Shown: piece by piece, positions 12,575 to 26,257 of the stretch | How positions within the stretch are numbered: the stretch's first letter is position 1 | Layout of the letters: every line of letters begins with the position of its first letter | Source: Ichthyophthirius multifiliis | Lineage: Eukaryota; Ciliophora; Oligohymenophorea; Hymenostomatida | Reading direction: 5' to 3' | DNA length: 64,000 nt | Assembly: GCF_000220395.1 (NCBI RefSeq) | Contig: NW_004085958.1 | Coordinates: forward strand, 62,001-126,000 | The notes under the pieces: model-generated | Told to the model about the DNA's origin: nothing | Seen by the model: only the letters and a program-made list of their open reading frames with translations | Database searches by the model: none | Program-made: the position numbers and the translations under genes

Positions 12575-14306
12575 ATGAAGTAATTAGTAAAGGAACTAAC
12601 TTAAGTATTTAAAAAAAATAAAAAATATATATAATATAAATAAAATAGACTAGTAGCATAAAATTAAACAAAATAAAAATAATTTTAGAATCATTATCGA
12701 ATTTCGAGAAAACAGACTTATATAATAATGTTTAAATTTTAGACTCAGAACAACAAATCTCAAATTTAAACTCTTCTTGTAAATTCAATAATATTTCATA
12801 TATAACTCCTCATGGTGATATTTAAGGATATTTAATAGTAACGGATAAAATAATAACTTTTAATCCAGAAAGCTATGAAGAAACTCAATAAATAATATAA
12901 AAGAATAGTTAAAGCCAAAAAAGTTTACAACATGGAGATTTTACAGTCAGTATTGAAATTTTCGATATTTATTCTTTGAATTCATATGTAAAGGAATATG
13001 ATAAAAATTAAGATTTTTATAATTGTTATATTGATATTTATTTAGAAACTACAAATGGTATGAAAAGACCATTAGAAGATTAATAAAAAAACAAATATAT
13101 TTTAAAAATAAGCTTTAAAACTTCAAATCATTATAATTAAGTAACCGCTAAGAAAATTATTTAAGAATAAGAGCATTCATATTAAAACTTTGAAAATTTG
13201 GAAACATAAGAAAATTAAGATGAAGACTAATTTGACCTTAAGGTAAAACAACTATATTAGAATATTTACTTTTTTAGTTTTTATTTATTAATATTTTATA
13301 TATTATTATTTTTTATAATAAACATATAATTTATTTTTAAAAAATAAAGTTACTATGTATAAAAAGCAATTCATAGAAACTATAAAATTAAGAATCATAT
13401 TCGAATATCGGATTCACCTATATTAACTTTTTAGAATTAAAATTGAAATATTTAATAAATTTAATGGGTTATGATGATAATATACATAAATAAAGTGGTA
13501 CATTTACTATATTTTATGAGAAAGTATATTTTAAAAGTGTATAATAAAAAAACTTTAGCCAAATATATTAAAATAAGGCAAATGATATTATTTTACAAAA
13601 TTAATCAAAAATAATAACAAATGAAATGTAATAAAATTACATAAATTAAATTAATCAAAACTTGCCATAATATTTGATTAATCATAGTTGGAAATTATGT
13701 TATTTACCTCATATACATGGATATTCTTTTAATGAATTTTTATTTAAATCTTTGGAGTGTTTAGGACCTAATGTAATATTAATTTAAGATTCTCATAAAA
13801 ATATTTTTGGAGCATTTGCATCTTAGGGATGGAAAAAATAAATGAATTTTTATGGAGATGGAGAAAGTTTTCTATTTAAATTTGATTATATTGATTAAAT
13901 TTAGGATATGAAAATTTAAGTTTTCAAATGGACAGGATTAAATAATGATATTTAATATTGTGGAAATGAAGGCATTGGGTTAGGAATGGGAGATAATTAT
14001 GGGCTTTTTATTAATAACGATTTTTATAAAGGAATTTCTTCTAAAAGCTATACATTTGGAAATAATATAGGATTACATTAAAATACTGAATAAAACTTTT
14101 AAACTAAATCTGAAAAGATTATATTATATTTTTTTTTTTTAATAAATTATAATTTATATATATATATATATTATAGTGGTTTTAGTAGTGCGAAAAAATT
14201 TAAACTTTAAGAATTTTTCATTGATGTTATTGAAATCTGGAGTCTATGCGAATATGATTAAAACATAAATAATATATCTTCTTAGATAAAAAATTTTTCA
14301 ACCTGA
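12575..14306 (+). CDS. GRAM + TLDc domain protein (OXR1/NCOA7-like)
   Basis: Proposed exon 1 is only 12 nt (MKQL, 12575-12586). Intron 1 is 12587-12648 (62 nt, GTAAAG...ATAG) and brings the reading into the frame used downstream. Intron 2 is 13243-13349 (107 nt). The N-terminal part has a GRAM-like strand set (SYITPHGDIQGYLIVTDK, IITFNPESY). The C-terminal TLDc domain is clear: WKLCYLPHIHGYSFNEF, CLGPNVILIQDSHKNIFGAF, FYGDGESFLFKF, QYCGNEGIGLGMGDNYGLFI and KFKLQEFFIDVIEIWSL. TLDc proteins of the OXR1/NCOA7/TBC1D24 group bind V-ATPase and protect against oxidative damage in animals; a similar role here is inference. At 14,118-14,175 an AT-only segment ending '...ttatag' interrupts the domain in frame without a GT donor. 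Confidence 0.8.
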
Positions 14307-14528
14307 AAATTAATTAAAAAAATAATATTTTAATATATATTAAATCGGAAATATAATAATAATTTATTTATATTCATTATATAAACCATTTTTTTTTATT
14401 TATATAAATTTAAATAAATACAAATTTTATTTATTTCTTTTTATTCTATTAAAAAATCATCAAAATTACATATAACTACAAAATTATGAAAATAGAAATA
14501 CTTATATATTTATAAATATAATATACTT

Positions 14529-15986
14529 TCATTCAATAACTTATCCATCTCTAAATTATCCTTCGAAACTACTTCCATCTGGTTTTCTGAAATCCTTTTA
14601 AAAAATTAATATAAAGGAAAAAATAAAATAAATACTCCAAATCCATTCATTTTATCATATTTCCATTCTCCATTATATTATTCACCATTATTCCAAAAGT
14701 ATATACCTTTACCATGTCTAACATTATTAAGCCAATAACCTTCATATCTTTCTCCATTAGCAAAATTATATTCTCCTCTACCATTTTTCTCTCCTTCTTT
14801 CCATTCACCATAATAAACATCTCCAGTTGTGACATAAAGTCTTCCTAAACCATGTCTTTTGTCATTTTACCATTCACCTTCATATCTATCTCCGTTGACA
14901 TAGAAATAAATACCTTTTCCGCTTTTTTCTCCTTCTCTAAATTCTCCTTCATATCTATCTCCATTTACATGAATAAATATTCCAATTCCATTCTTATAAT
15001 CATTAGCCCATTAGCCTTAATATTGACTTCCATTGCTAAAATAATAAGTTCCTGTTCCATGTTTTTCACCTTCTAGCCATTCTCCTTCATATTTATCTTT
15101 ATTGGTGTAATACATAACTCCTTGTCCATTTGCTCTATCTCTTTACCATATGCCTTCATACCTTGCTCCTGAAGAATAAAATAGGGTTCCTCTTCCACTT
15201 TTGAAACCATTTTCCCACCTATATTTGTTTATTTTACTTTTTTTTTATTTGTTTACATTCCATCATATTTATCACCAAATGCAAAATAGTATATACCATG
15301 TCCGTTTCTTTCCCCGTTTTTCCATTCCCCTTCATATTTTTCTCCTGTCGTATTATAAATATAGACACCATTTCCTTCCTTTTAATCGTTTTTCCATTAT
15401 CCTTCAAATATGTTTCCATTTATATAACAATATCTAAGTTTTTTTTATATTATTTAACAAAAAACAAAAATTATTTTTTACTTTCCAAATCCATGTTTAC
15501 GTCCGTTTTATAATTAACCTTCATATCTTTCTCCCAAAGAAAAAATATATTTTCCTTCGCCATCAAAAACATCTTCTTACCAATCTCCAAGGTATTTATC
15601 ACCATTTGGATATCTTTATATATTTTTTTATATAAATTTCAATATAAACTTTTTTACGTGTATATTCCTTTTCCATGTTTCATACCATTTATCATTTAAC
15701 CCTAATAAACAGAACCATCAGGAGATGTTATAGGCGTGTAATTATGATTTTTAATGAATTTATCGATAAAATCTTACACTATTAAATCTTTTTATTATAT
15801 CATTTAATCTCTCTCTTTTTCGGGCTAAAAAGCACGACGATTCGGCGATTATTAAGGATAGGCTACGGATTTATGATGGAAAAAACTACTTCCTAATATA
15901 TTTGTATTTGCTAATAAATTGCTATTTCTTATAAATTATGAATTATTTTGGTTATTACTTGAAACAAATTAACTATTATTTAGCAT
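14529..15986 (-). CDS. MORN-repeat protein
   Basis: Begins [14 protein letters not shown] and ends GQFRDGQVIE at TGA 14529-14531. Four GT-AG introns (plus-strand 15614-15657, 15434-15481, 15219-15256 and 14595-14635; 38-48 nt) each restore the repeat frame. After ~100 residues of Asn/Gln-rich sequence, at least 13 MORN repeats follow, e.g. [59 protein letters not shown] and [24 protein letters not shown] repeats are ~23-residue beta-hairpin units found in cortical, ciliary and basal-body scaffolds and in phosphoinositide kinases. No kinase or other enzyme domain is attached, so a structural membrane/cortex role is inferred. Plus-strand open frames here are antisense. Confidence 0.9.
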
Positions 15987-16430
15987 TTTTTTAGTTTATT
16001 TGTATTCTTTTTTTTAATTTTTTAGGAAAAATAAAAATTAATGAAAAAATATAATAAGAGATTATAATATTTATATTATAAAATAAAATATTAACACTTA
16101 TTTTATTATTTAATTTTATTTATAAAATTTTAAAATTAAAAAAATAAATAATTTTCTTTATTTTTAATTAATAATAAAAAGTATAAAATATATAATAATT
16201 TAATTTATTCATAATAATTTTTTTTTATTTTTGATATTTTTTTAATTATTAAATGTTTATTCATTATTTTATTAATCTTAATTTAAATTTAATATATATG
16301 AAAAATAATAGATATAATTTTCTATTTTTTAATAAAAATTAATTTATTTTAAAATATATTAAAACATATATAAAATAACTTGTATTAAATTATTTATACA
16401 TATATATTAATATAGATATGATATTTATAA
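15987..16430. other. Intergenic, nothing supported
   Basis: A/T-rich DNA upstream of the MORN gene and downstream of the AGC kinase gene; no signal was seen. Confidence 0.45.
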
Positions 16431-18382
16431 TCATGCGAATTTAGCTATTTTTTATTTATAAGTTTCTAAAAAGTTTAATTTATAATTTTCATTTATTTAT
16501 TTATTTTGATAAGAAAGGTCTGATTATAAATTTTCTTAATTATTTTATACTGTGTTATCTAAATTATATCCTTTAAAAAGATCTATAAAAAATAAAAAAA
16601 ATATTTTATTTATAAAAAACAAATATAATAAAACAAGAAGAAATAAATGCTAAAATATATAACTTTAAACTTCTTATTTTTTCAAAAGAATCGCATTTTA
16701 TTAAATTAATTATTATTCTTATAATTCATCTTCATAAGATATAATTTATTTAATATCAAAGTTATCTTAAAATTTCTATATATAAAATACTAAATAAATA
16801 ATTATAATTTTCTAATTTTTTACAGGCTAAAAAGGAGATATTAGTTATTTCAAATATACTTTTTTCCAAGGATAATTTTTAAGCCAAGGATGATTTTTAA
16901 CTTCATCTGGTCCATTAATTCCTAATCTTAAAGCAGGTTTTCTTTCAATTAACTTAAAAGTAAAATAAAAAATATTAATAATATTATATTAATATTTAAA
17001 GAAACCTTATTTATGAAATCAGCTGCATCTATAGACCATCCTTAAGGCACTTCATATTCTTTAATTCTAACTTTTTTTGCTAAAATATGGTCTTTTATCT
17101 CCTATCTTGTCCTTCCAACGTAAGGTCTCTTTTTTTTATTTTTTTAAATATTTTTATATACTTATAAAAATATTTTTATAAAATTTAATCTTTATAAAAA
17201 AATACTCTTTTTTATATTTACTCTTCCTAACATAAACTCAAATGCAATAATACCCAAAGCAAAATAGTCTACTGCAAAAGTATGAGGATGCCTGCACATT
17301 ACTTCTGGTGCTATTTATTTTAATAAAAAAGAAAATAAAAAAAAACAAAAACTTTAATAAAATACCCATATATCCAGGCGTCCCTGATGTGTCTTTTTAA
17401 TTATCAGGATGCCATACTCTAGCAACTCCAAAGTCTGTTATTTTCACATAACCTTAACTGTCTAGAACTAGATTTTCTGGTTTTATATCCCTGTGTATGA
17501 TATTATTTTTATGCAAATATTCCAATCCGAAAAAAATATTTGTAATAAAAAATTCTTTTTTTTATTTAATATTTTCCTTATTTTTTATTATTATTATTAT
17601 TACTTGTTTATTCTTCTGTAAATTTTCTTTATCTGCCTATATGATAACGAAGATCTCCACCTTCCATAAAATCCATTATTAAATAAAGATTATCTCTGTC
17701 TTAGAATGAATAATGCACATTAACAATAAAACTTTATTTTTTTAATTTATACTCTATATAAGTTTTTATTTTATTTACGGGTGTTTTAATTTACATAGCA
17801 ATTCTCTTTCATTTAGAACTGAATTTACAGATTTTTTACTTATTATTCTTTTTTATTGATTAAACAATTAAATAATAATAAACATTTTACAAAGACTTAG
17901 ACATTTCTTTCATTGCATATACTTTTCTGGTTTTCCTTTATTCTACTTTCCATACTTTTCCAAATCCACCCTTTCCTATTATAAATTAAACTGAAAAATG
18001 TGATTTTTAAATATGAAAAGGTTCTATATATAATTGAGAAAAGTTTTCATTAATAATTTAACTATCCTTATAATTTGTGCTATTATCAATATTTTATTTT
18101 CTTTGTTCTTAAATGCTTTTGAATTATTCATTTTTTGAAATTCCTATTTTTACAAGATTTTGAAGATTATAAAAAGATTTTTTTTATTTATTTTTAAAAT
18201 TAGTTTTTTTATTTTTTGTTTTTTAATAAACTCTTTATTTTTTACTTTTTTACTAATTTTATTCACTTTATTGATATCTTAATAATAAAGGATATTTCGA
18301 AAATTACAAATGTGATTATAAATTGCTTAATTAATTTTTTTATTAATTTATTATAGGTGATTAGCTTTTTTCATTATTAAAT
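16431..18382 (-). CDS. AGC-family Ser/Thr protein kinase
   Basis: Complete kinase core spread over about eight exons: GKGGFGKVWKV (P-loop), VYAMKEMSK (VAIK Lys), a helix-C Glu in NERELLCKLKHP, DFMEGGDLRYHI, IIHRDIKPENL (catalytic loop), KITDFGVARVW (DFG) and SGTPGYMAPEV (activation segment). An AGC-type hydrophobic tail follows (YPWKKVYLKQLISPF). The GGDLRYH stretch is reminiscent of the STK32/YANK subgroup, but the DFG and APE parts are closer to PKA; I leave it at AGC. Introns are 27-240 nt, including a 27-nt one after EEQT and a GTTATA...TATAG one at 16583-16663. The N-terminus is Lys/Asn-rich. Two overlapping frames are open between 18,120 and 18,380, so the start (ATG at ~18382) is uncertain. 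It faces the PKA gene head to head. Confidence 0.85.
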
Positions 18383-18903
18383 TAAATATATTAATCTTAT
18401 ATTTGGTTTTACGATTAATATATAGATGATTAAAAACTATTATTTTAAATTTTAATAGAATTTGTTTATTAATTTATCAATTTTTAACTTTTTTAAGTTA
18501 AATCACTAAAAGATGATTTTTTTGAATTTATTGAAGAATTACTAAATTATTATAATTACTTTATGTTCTTTAAATTTTGTACATCTAAATGGATTTATTA
18601 TAAATTTTATTTGATTTATTTTGCTAATTCGGATTCTTCTATATTGTTTGTTTGCTTATTGCTAATATTATTTTACATTTATTTATTTTACAAAATAGTT
18701 AAATGTTATTTAGTTTTACTTGTTTTATTAATTTATGAAATTAAAAAATAATAATAATACACATTGTTAGTTATTACCTTAATTAAATATTAATTGCATA
18801 AATATAATAAAAAAATAACTAATTTAAATATTTTATTACATATTAAAAAAAAATTAATAAAAGTAAATAAATAAAATTATATATTTAAAATAAATAAAAA
18901 AAT
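18383..18903. promoter_or_regulatory. Shared upstream region of two divergent kinase genes
   Basis: About 520 bp between the head-to-head AGC kinase (-) and PKA catalytic (+) genes; it presumably holds both promoters. Only AT-rich sequence is visible. The hydrophobic plus-strand frame at 18563-18751 has no gene-like feature. Confidence 0.35.
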
Positions 18904-20265
18904 ATGGAAACTTTCAAATCAAAATAAATTAAGTTAAATGAATTCGAAATAATGCAAACATTAGGAACAGGTATTAGATATAAAATAGATTATTTTTTAA
19001 TTAATTATAATATTAAAAATAACAAAAAATAATAAAAAAGGATCTTTTGGAAGAGTAAGACTTGCTAAACAAAAATCAAATGGAGATTATGTAGCTCTTA
19101 AAATGCTTAAAAAAGCAGAAATATTGCGTTTGAAGTAAGTGGATCATATAATATCAGAAAATACAATATTATCAAATATAAATCATCCATTTTTAGTGAG
19201 ATTACTTATTTCTTGTTTCTATTTTTTTAATTAAACTAAAAAAAAAGATAAAGATGTTAGGGTTTAGTTAAGATGATAGATTTTTATATTTTGTATTAGA
19301 ATATATATAAGGAGGGGAGCTATTTACTTATTTAAGAAACAAAGAAAAATTTGAAAATAATGAAGCATAATTTTATGGGGCATAAGTGTAACTTTAAATT
19401 ATAATATCAATATATTTAATTATAAAATAATTTAAGAGTTTGCATGTTTGAATATTTACATGGAAAAAATATTGTTTATAGAGATTTAAAGCCAGAAAAT
19501 ATATTAATAGGAGCAGACGGATATTTAAAATTAACAGATTTTGGGTTCGCTAAATATTGTGATTCTAGAACTTATACACTTTGTGGAACTCCTGAATATC
19601 TAGCTCCTGAAATACTTCTGAACAAAGGACATGGAAAACCAGTTGATTGGTGGTGTTTAGGGATACTTATATATGAAATGATTGCAGGTAATTTATTAAA
19701 AGATAGATAACATTATTTTAAAATATATAAATATAAAATATAAATAAATTATATATAATATATATATATATATTATATATATATATAATTATTTATTTTA
19801 AAGGAATTGATCCGTTTAATGACGAGGACCCTATGTCTATATATTAAAAAATTTTAAAAGGTAAAGTTAAATTCCCAAGAAATTTTGACAAGTATTTTAC
19901 TATCAAATTTATTTTTTTCAAAATTAATTAATAAAAAGAAATGCTAAAAGTCTTGTTAAACATTTACTGGTTGCGGATTTAACTAAAAGATATGGAAACT
20001 TAAAAGGAGGTTATTTTTTATTTTATATTATATAATTTTTAGTATAAAGAAAATAATATTTATAATATAAGGTGTCAATGATATTAAAACACATAGATGG
20101 TTTGGTGATATGGATTGGGATGCTTTATTATAAAAAAAAATGCCGGCAATTTATAAACCACCTATTAAAGGTAAAAATGATACTTCGAATTATGGAAGCT
20201 ACCCAGATTCAACTGAATTGCCAAAAGCTATTAAAAGTTCTGATGATCCTTTTATAAATTGGTGA
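18904..20265 (+). CDS. cAMP-dependent protein kinase catalytic subunit (PKA-C)
   Basis: Spliced protein runs [20 protein letters not shown] to SSDDPFINW. All PKA landmarks are present in order: [69 protein letters not shown] (activation-loop Thr before the [10 protein letters not shown] motif), [15 protein letters not shown] and [13 protein letters not shown]. The frame requires introns after 'TLGTG', 'NHPFL', 'GAQV', 'MIAG', 'RNFDK' and 'LKGG' (50-150 nt; one has long TA runs at 19755-19790). The C-terminus ends F-I-N-W rather than the F-x-x-F that docks on the PKA N-lobe. It phosphorylates R-R-x-S/T targets downstream of cAMP, which in ciliates controls ciliary beating. No regulatory subunit is in the window. 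Confidence 0.95.
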
Positions 20266-20438
20266 ATTAAAAATAATTATTATGTTTTTGTTATTCTCTA
20301 TGAATAAATAAACTTATTAAAAGTTTTTTCTTTTTCAATATTAATTTTTTTTAATTACTAATTATATATATATATATATAATATTTTTTTTGTATATAGA
20401 ATAAAATAAAAATGATTTATTTTTATAAATTTTACATT

Positions 20439-21519
<1,081 letters not shown>

Positions 21520-21872
21520 TTATTTATTTTTAACGGAAATATTTTTATTTTTTATATTAAAGTTTTTTACTGTTTGCTTTTTATTATAATATATATTTTT
21601 TTTGAGTTATTTATAATTCAAGTAAAATTATTGAAGTTTTAATTTTTGTTTTATAATTTTCTAAATTATTTTAACTATTAAACAAGTCTATTGAGATATA
21701 GAATAGATAATATGAATATTTTTTGTTAGATGTATACATCAAACTATATTTCTTTTAGCGACATTAATATTTTTAATTAATTAATTTAATAATTTGAAAA
21801 AATTAAATAGAAATTATGCCTTTATATATATAATATTTACTAAAAACAAACGAATAAATATAATTTTTTTAT
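21520..21872. other. Intergenic, nothing supported
   Basis: Short AT-rich spacer between the IQ/MORN start and the end of the CEP19-like gene. No feature was seen. Confidence 0.45.
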
Positions 21873-23035
21873 TCAAATCTCATCATCCCATTCATTACTT
21901 AATTCAGGTTCGAAATCTTATTATATGTCATATTAAAAGCTCTTATCACCGGGTTTCTTTTAGTTTTTTTGGAACTAAATATCCATATATTTTTTATGTT
22001 AATCTAATTCGTCTTAAGTTAATTTATTTAGATTAGCATTATTATAATCAAATTATTTAAATTTTTATTATATTTATTTTTAAGAATTGTCATCTACTTC
22101 AAAATCATCTTCGTAATTTTCAAAATCTTCTTTATAATTTGAACTTATTGATTTTTAAGGATTTTTTTCACTAAAAGATCCTATTTCGTCAAAATCATAT
22201 AATTATTATTTATTGTTTTATTATTTTGTTTATTATTAAGTTTTTACTTGTTATTAATTTTAATGTTGTTTTTGACTTTAAGTTTTGTTTTCATTTTACT
22301 TTTAATTTTATTACTATTATTCTTTTTGAGAAAGATATTATTATTAATTTTTTTAATTTATGTTATTAGATGCTGTTTTTTACTTCTTTTTTTTTTTTTC
22401 ATTATATAATATGTATTATTTAGATTAATTACATTATAATTTAATGAAAAACTATTTTCTTCGCTACTTTCATCTAAATCTAAATCATAAGGATTAAACT
22501 TTTTATCAGATTTTTAAGGATTTTTTTCTTGTTATTTATTACTATTCGTTGTTTATATATTATTATTAATTATTTATTAAGGTTAGGGTTTTTTATTTCC
22601 ATAAATTCTTAATTTTAACTTTTCTAATAATCCTTTTTATTTTTTTGGTTATTAATTATATTATAAATTGTATTATTATTATTTTACTTTAAATTTACTA
22701 TAAATTTATTTTATCAGCATAAAAATATTTATAATATTTATCTTTTAATTCATTTGACTTTTTTTTTGGGTCGGTAAACTCATTTAAATCTTTCACTTTG
22801 AATATATGATAAAAAGATTTACCGGTACTTGGAACTAAATATTCTAAAACTTAGTTTTTATAATTTTTTTTTTTTTTAAATATTATATTAATTTTACTTA
22901 TTTCTTTTTCTATATATTTTAGGCCAAATCTTTTTGGAATATAATCATATGGATTGATTCTATTTTTTACTAAATTAAATTTTATTGTATTATCAATATA
23001 TTATAAATTTTAAATGTTTACTCATTTTAAGTAAA
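21873..23035 (-). CDS. CEP19: CEP19-like ciliary/centriolar protein
   Basis: Exon 1 is just ATGA. A 54-nt intron (GTAAAC...TTTAG) then opens IKNRINPYDYIPKRFGLKY. A second intron joins EKEI to ILEYLVPSTGKSFYHIF, and a third (GTAAAAT...AAAAAG) joins NLQQIQ to RLLEKLKLRIYG. The C-terminal part NLNKLTQDELDQHKKYMD ... FQKNQKKPGDKSFQYDIQ ... EWDDEI matches the conserved CEP19 core (LNKL..ELAKRK, FEKNQKKK.DP.F.YD). CEP19 sits at mother centrioles and recruits RABL2/IFT-B to start ciliogenesis, which would suit a ciliate. A Gln/Asn-rich linker separates the two parts. The frame slips at a 13-T tract (22387-22399, A13 in sense). The ending is TGA 21873-21875. Confidence is high for the C-terminal half and moderate for the exon structure. 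Confidence 0.8.
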
Positions 23036-23304
23036 TTTAAATATATGAAATTTTTTTATTTTATTTTTTTAAATAAAATAAATAATAATTATAAAATCAA
23101 TTATATGGTATTTTAAAAAATAGTTAAATTAATATTTTAATAAATAATTTTTATAAAATTAGTATATAATCAAACATAAATATATATAATAATTAAAAGA
23201 TAAAGTTTCATTTATTGATTTCAATAAAAAGTTTATTTAAAATATTAATTATTAATAAAAAACAAATATTTTAAAACATATTTTTTTTATCTAATTCAAA
23301 AAAA

Positions 23305-23581
23305 TCATAAGCCATAAGATTTTAACCTATCTTTAGTAATTTTAGTTTCTTGTTTAGATAAATCTTCTAAAATTAATTAAGGTTTTGTATTTTTTTATTC
23401 TTCTTATTTAATTTTTTTTTACTTTATCTCTTCTTTTTATTACTATATTTTTTTAAGTTCTTTTAAGTACTTTTTCTTATCTTTTTTTTTAAGTTCTTTT
23501 AGATTTTCTTTAAATGTAAGACCCTATTCTTAATCTTTTTTGATAATTTTCTATTTTATATATAAATAAATAATTGTATAA

Positions 23582-23613
<32 letters not shown>

Positions 23614-24467
23614 TTTATTAATATATTTATATAAATAAATACCTTATTTTCTTTTGAAGAGTTTTAAATTTACTTAATAATTAATTTATTTTTAAGGTTT
23701 TTTTGCTTAACTTTTCCTTCGTCATCTCTATAAGGTGCTAATTTTTTAATTGATACATATTTATTTAATATATGATTATCTGCAAAAAGTAATTATTCAT
23801 CACTTAATCCATATGATTCAGGTCTTACATCAAGATACTTTTTTTAAAAATAAAAAAAAAGTTAAAAAAAGTAAAAACAAAAAAAAAACAAAATTTTTTC
23901 TTTTTTAAACTTTACTTTAAATCTCGTCTTTATACCACCAGTAATAACATCTTCGAAATCAACACTATAATATTAATCTACAAGTTTTTGTATTTCTTCA
24001 TCATTTACATATTTTTTTAATTTTGCAGGATTATTTTAAGCTAATTCTTCTAAATTTACTTTTTTAGCTTCTACATATTCATAAAGTTTTTTTTAATAAA
24101 TTTAAACTTTGTCAAAACATTCATCACAAATTATTATTTCATTATTACTTTAGAGCTAGTAATAACTACAATAATCATCTAATTTAATAAAACATTAATT
24201 ACAAACTTTATATTAATTTAAAATTTCTAATATTTCTCCATCAGAAGGTGGCTTTTTTATATTATATTATTATATATATGTATATATATTTATTTTTTTA
24301 CTTAACAATTTTAAGGAACAGTACTTTTCTTAGTATTATGCTCGTGGAATTTTCCATCATTGCATAATTTACATAATGTAAAATCAGGGCATTATACACA
24401 ATCATATTTAAATTAACCAGGTTTAATTCCTTTTTTGCAATCTTTATTTATTTTAATATAAAATAGA

Positions 24468-24529
<62 letters not shown>

Positions 24530-26257
24530 TAAATTACTATCACAATACCACCATAAATATACTCCATTTTAATCTTTATCGTTTTATATCATAGCTTATA
24601 TTTCACTTTTTTTTATTTTTGTTAATAAAAATAAATTATATATATTAATTTTTTTTACTTATCTTTTAAGTTTTTTTTAGACGCTAAAGGAATATTTACT
24701 TTTGGGTTTAAAAGATTCTCTTTATCCTCACCTAATTGAGTTTCTGGTTTTTCCTTTTATTTATTTTATTAAGTGTCATCATTTTCATCATTTTTTTCTT
24801 GCTATTTGTAGAACTTTTTTTCATATTCTTTAAGTTCATCTAAATTTTCATCTTCTTAATCATAATAATCTGAGCCAAGCTTTTTTTTTATTTTGAATAT
24901 AAAATCTATTATTTATTTAAAAACTTGTTCCTATAATTTTTATGTAAACTTTTCTTCGTCATAATCTTCTTCAATTAATAAATTAATTCCTTCGTTTATA
25001 TTTGAAGTACCGGCAGTTTATTGTATTTTTTTAATTTTTTACATAAGAGCCTATTTTGTAGCATTTTTAATTTATTTTATTTCATTTTTATAATTTTTAT
25101 TTTTCTTCTTTCTTTTTTTGGTCTTTTTCTTTTCTTTTTTCTGCTCTTTTTGTATCTTTTTATCTATAAGTTCCTTCAATCTCTCTTCCATATGCTTTTT
25201 TTTTATTATAAAGTAAAAAATTACTTTATTTATATTTAAAATATTACTCACTATTTGATTTCCATTTTCTTCTTCATATCTAAAATTATATTTAGATTCA
25301 AATAAATCTGCTTTATCATCTTCTTCTTCATCCTATTCTTCAAGCTTTTAATCGACATTAATATCATCTTTATCAACCCAACTAAAAAACAAGAATATAA
25401 ATAAAAAATATCTATATATTATAAATAAATACCCTTTAGTCAATATAAATTTTCTTAAAAATCTATCAGCTTCATCAAGTTTATTTTCATTTCCCCAAAA
25501 CTTTTAAAGGATTTCAATTTCTTAGTCCTTTCCTTTGTTTAATTTTCTCTTTTTTTATTTTTCCAAAAACTTATTGAATTCTTTATTTTCATCTTCGACT
25601 TATTAATTAGTTTTTTTCGTTTAAATAAATAAATTGTCTTCTTCCTCGTTTTTTTTAAGTGCTGCTCTTTTAAATTCTTATTTTAATCTTTGTTATTCTT
25701 CTATTCTTGTCTCCTCCCTTTATTTATTTTATTATTCGGAATTTTCTGAATAATCTTCATCATCTATTTTTCCTAATACTTCTTCTTATATCATATCTTT
25801 ATATGTATATCTTTTTTATTATTTATTCTTATTTTCTTATTCTATGTCTAAATTGCCAAAATCTTTTTCTTTAAAAAATTATTTTTCTGTTTTGTATATA
25901 GATGGGTCTTTTTCCCTTATTTTTGCTAATGTTTTTATAAACTTCACGCTTACTTTCTCATTTAATAATTCTCCTTCTGAATCATCTTCTAATTCACTAC
26001 TACTATCTTCATTATATTAATCTCCTTCAATTATTTCTGTTAAATTAAATATTAATATTTAATTATTATTATTTTTTTATTTATTTACTTTTATAATTAT
26101 CTCCATATTTGACTTTTGCTTAATCAATTATCTGTCTTTATTTTCTTTTCTCAAATTTATCGGCAAATTGTCTGTTTATTTTTAATTTAATCTTTTAATT
26201 ATCTTATTTTTCATTTTGTTAATCTTCTTAGTCTTCGAATAAATTTAATTTGTTCAT
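23305..26257 (-). CDS. KRI1: KRI1-like ribosome biogenesis protein with embedded Zn-binding segment
   Basis: Begins MNKLNLFEDQEDQQ and ends KDRLKSYGL at TGA 23305-23307; about nine exons. N-terminal KRI1 features: VKFIKTLAKIREKDPSIY and DEADRFLRKFILTKGWVDKD, with long acidic runs. The Kri1 C-terminal signature is present: VDQYYSVDFEDVITGGIKTR, FKYLDVRPESYGLSDEELL and NKYVSIKKLAPYR. Between them lie YLWWYCDS, CKKGIKPGQFKYDC, VQCPDFTLCKLC, FHEHNTKKSTVP and then CNQCFIKLDDYC...IICDEC, i.e. ZZ-type zinc-finger-like pairs. Yeast Kri1 is a nucleolar protein needed for 40S assembly together with Krr1. Introns include a long TA microsatellite (24471-24525). Basic/coiled tracts (KKEKKKTKKEKKKN) fit a nucleolar protein. 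Confidence 0.85.
24471..24525. repeat. TA dinucleotide microsatellite inside a KRI1 intron
   Basis: Roughly 27 uninterrupted TA units. It lies in an intron of the minus-strand KRI1-like gene, between the exons for 'WWYCDS' and 'CKKGIKPG'. Confidence 0.9.

Noticed and set aside
14852-15513. Several short plus-strand frames with Ile/Phe/Ser-rich products
   Set aside because: Antisense of the minus-strand MORN gene, whose repeats and spliced frame are unambiguous.
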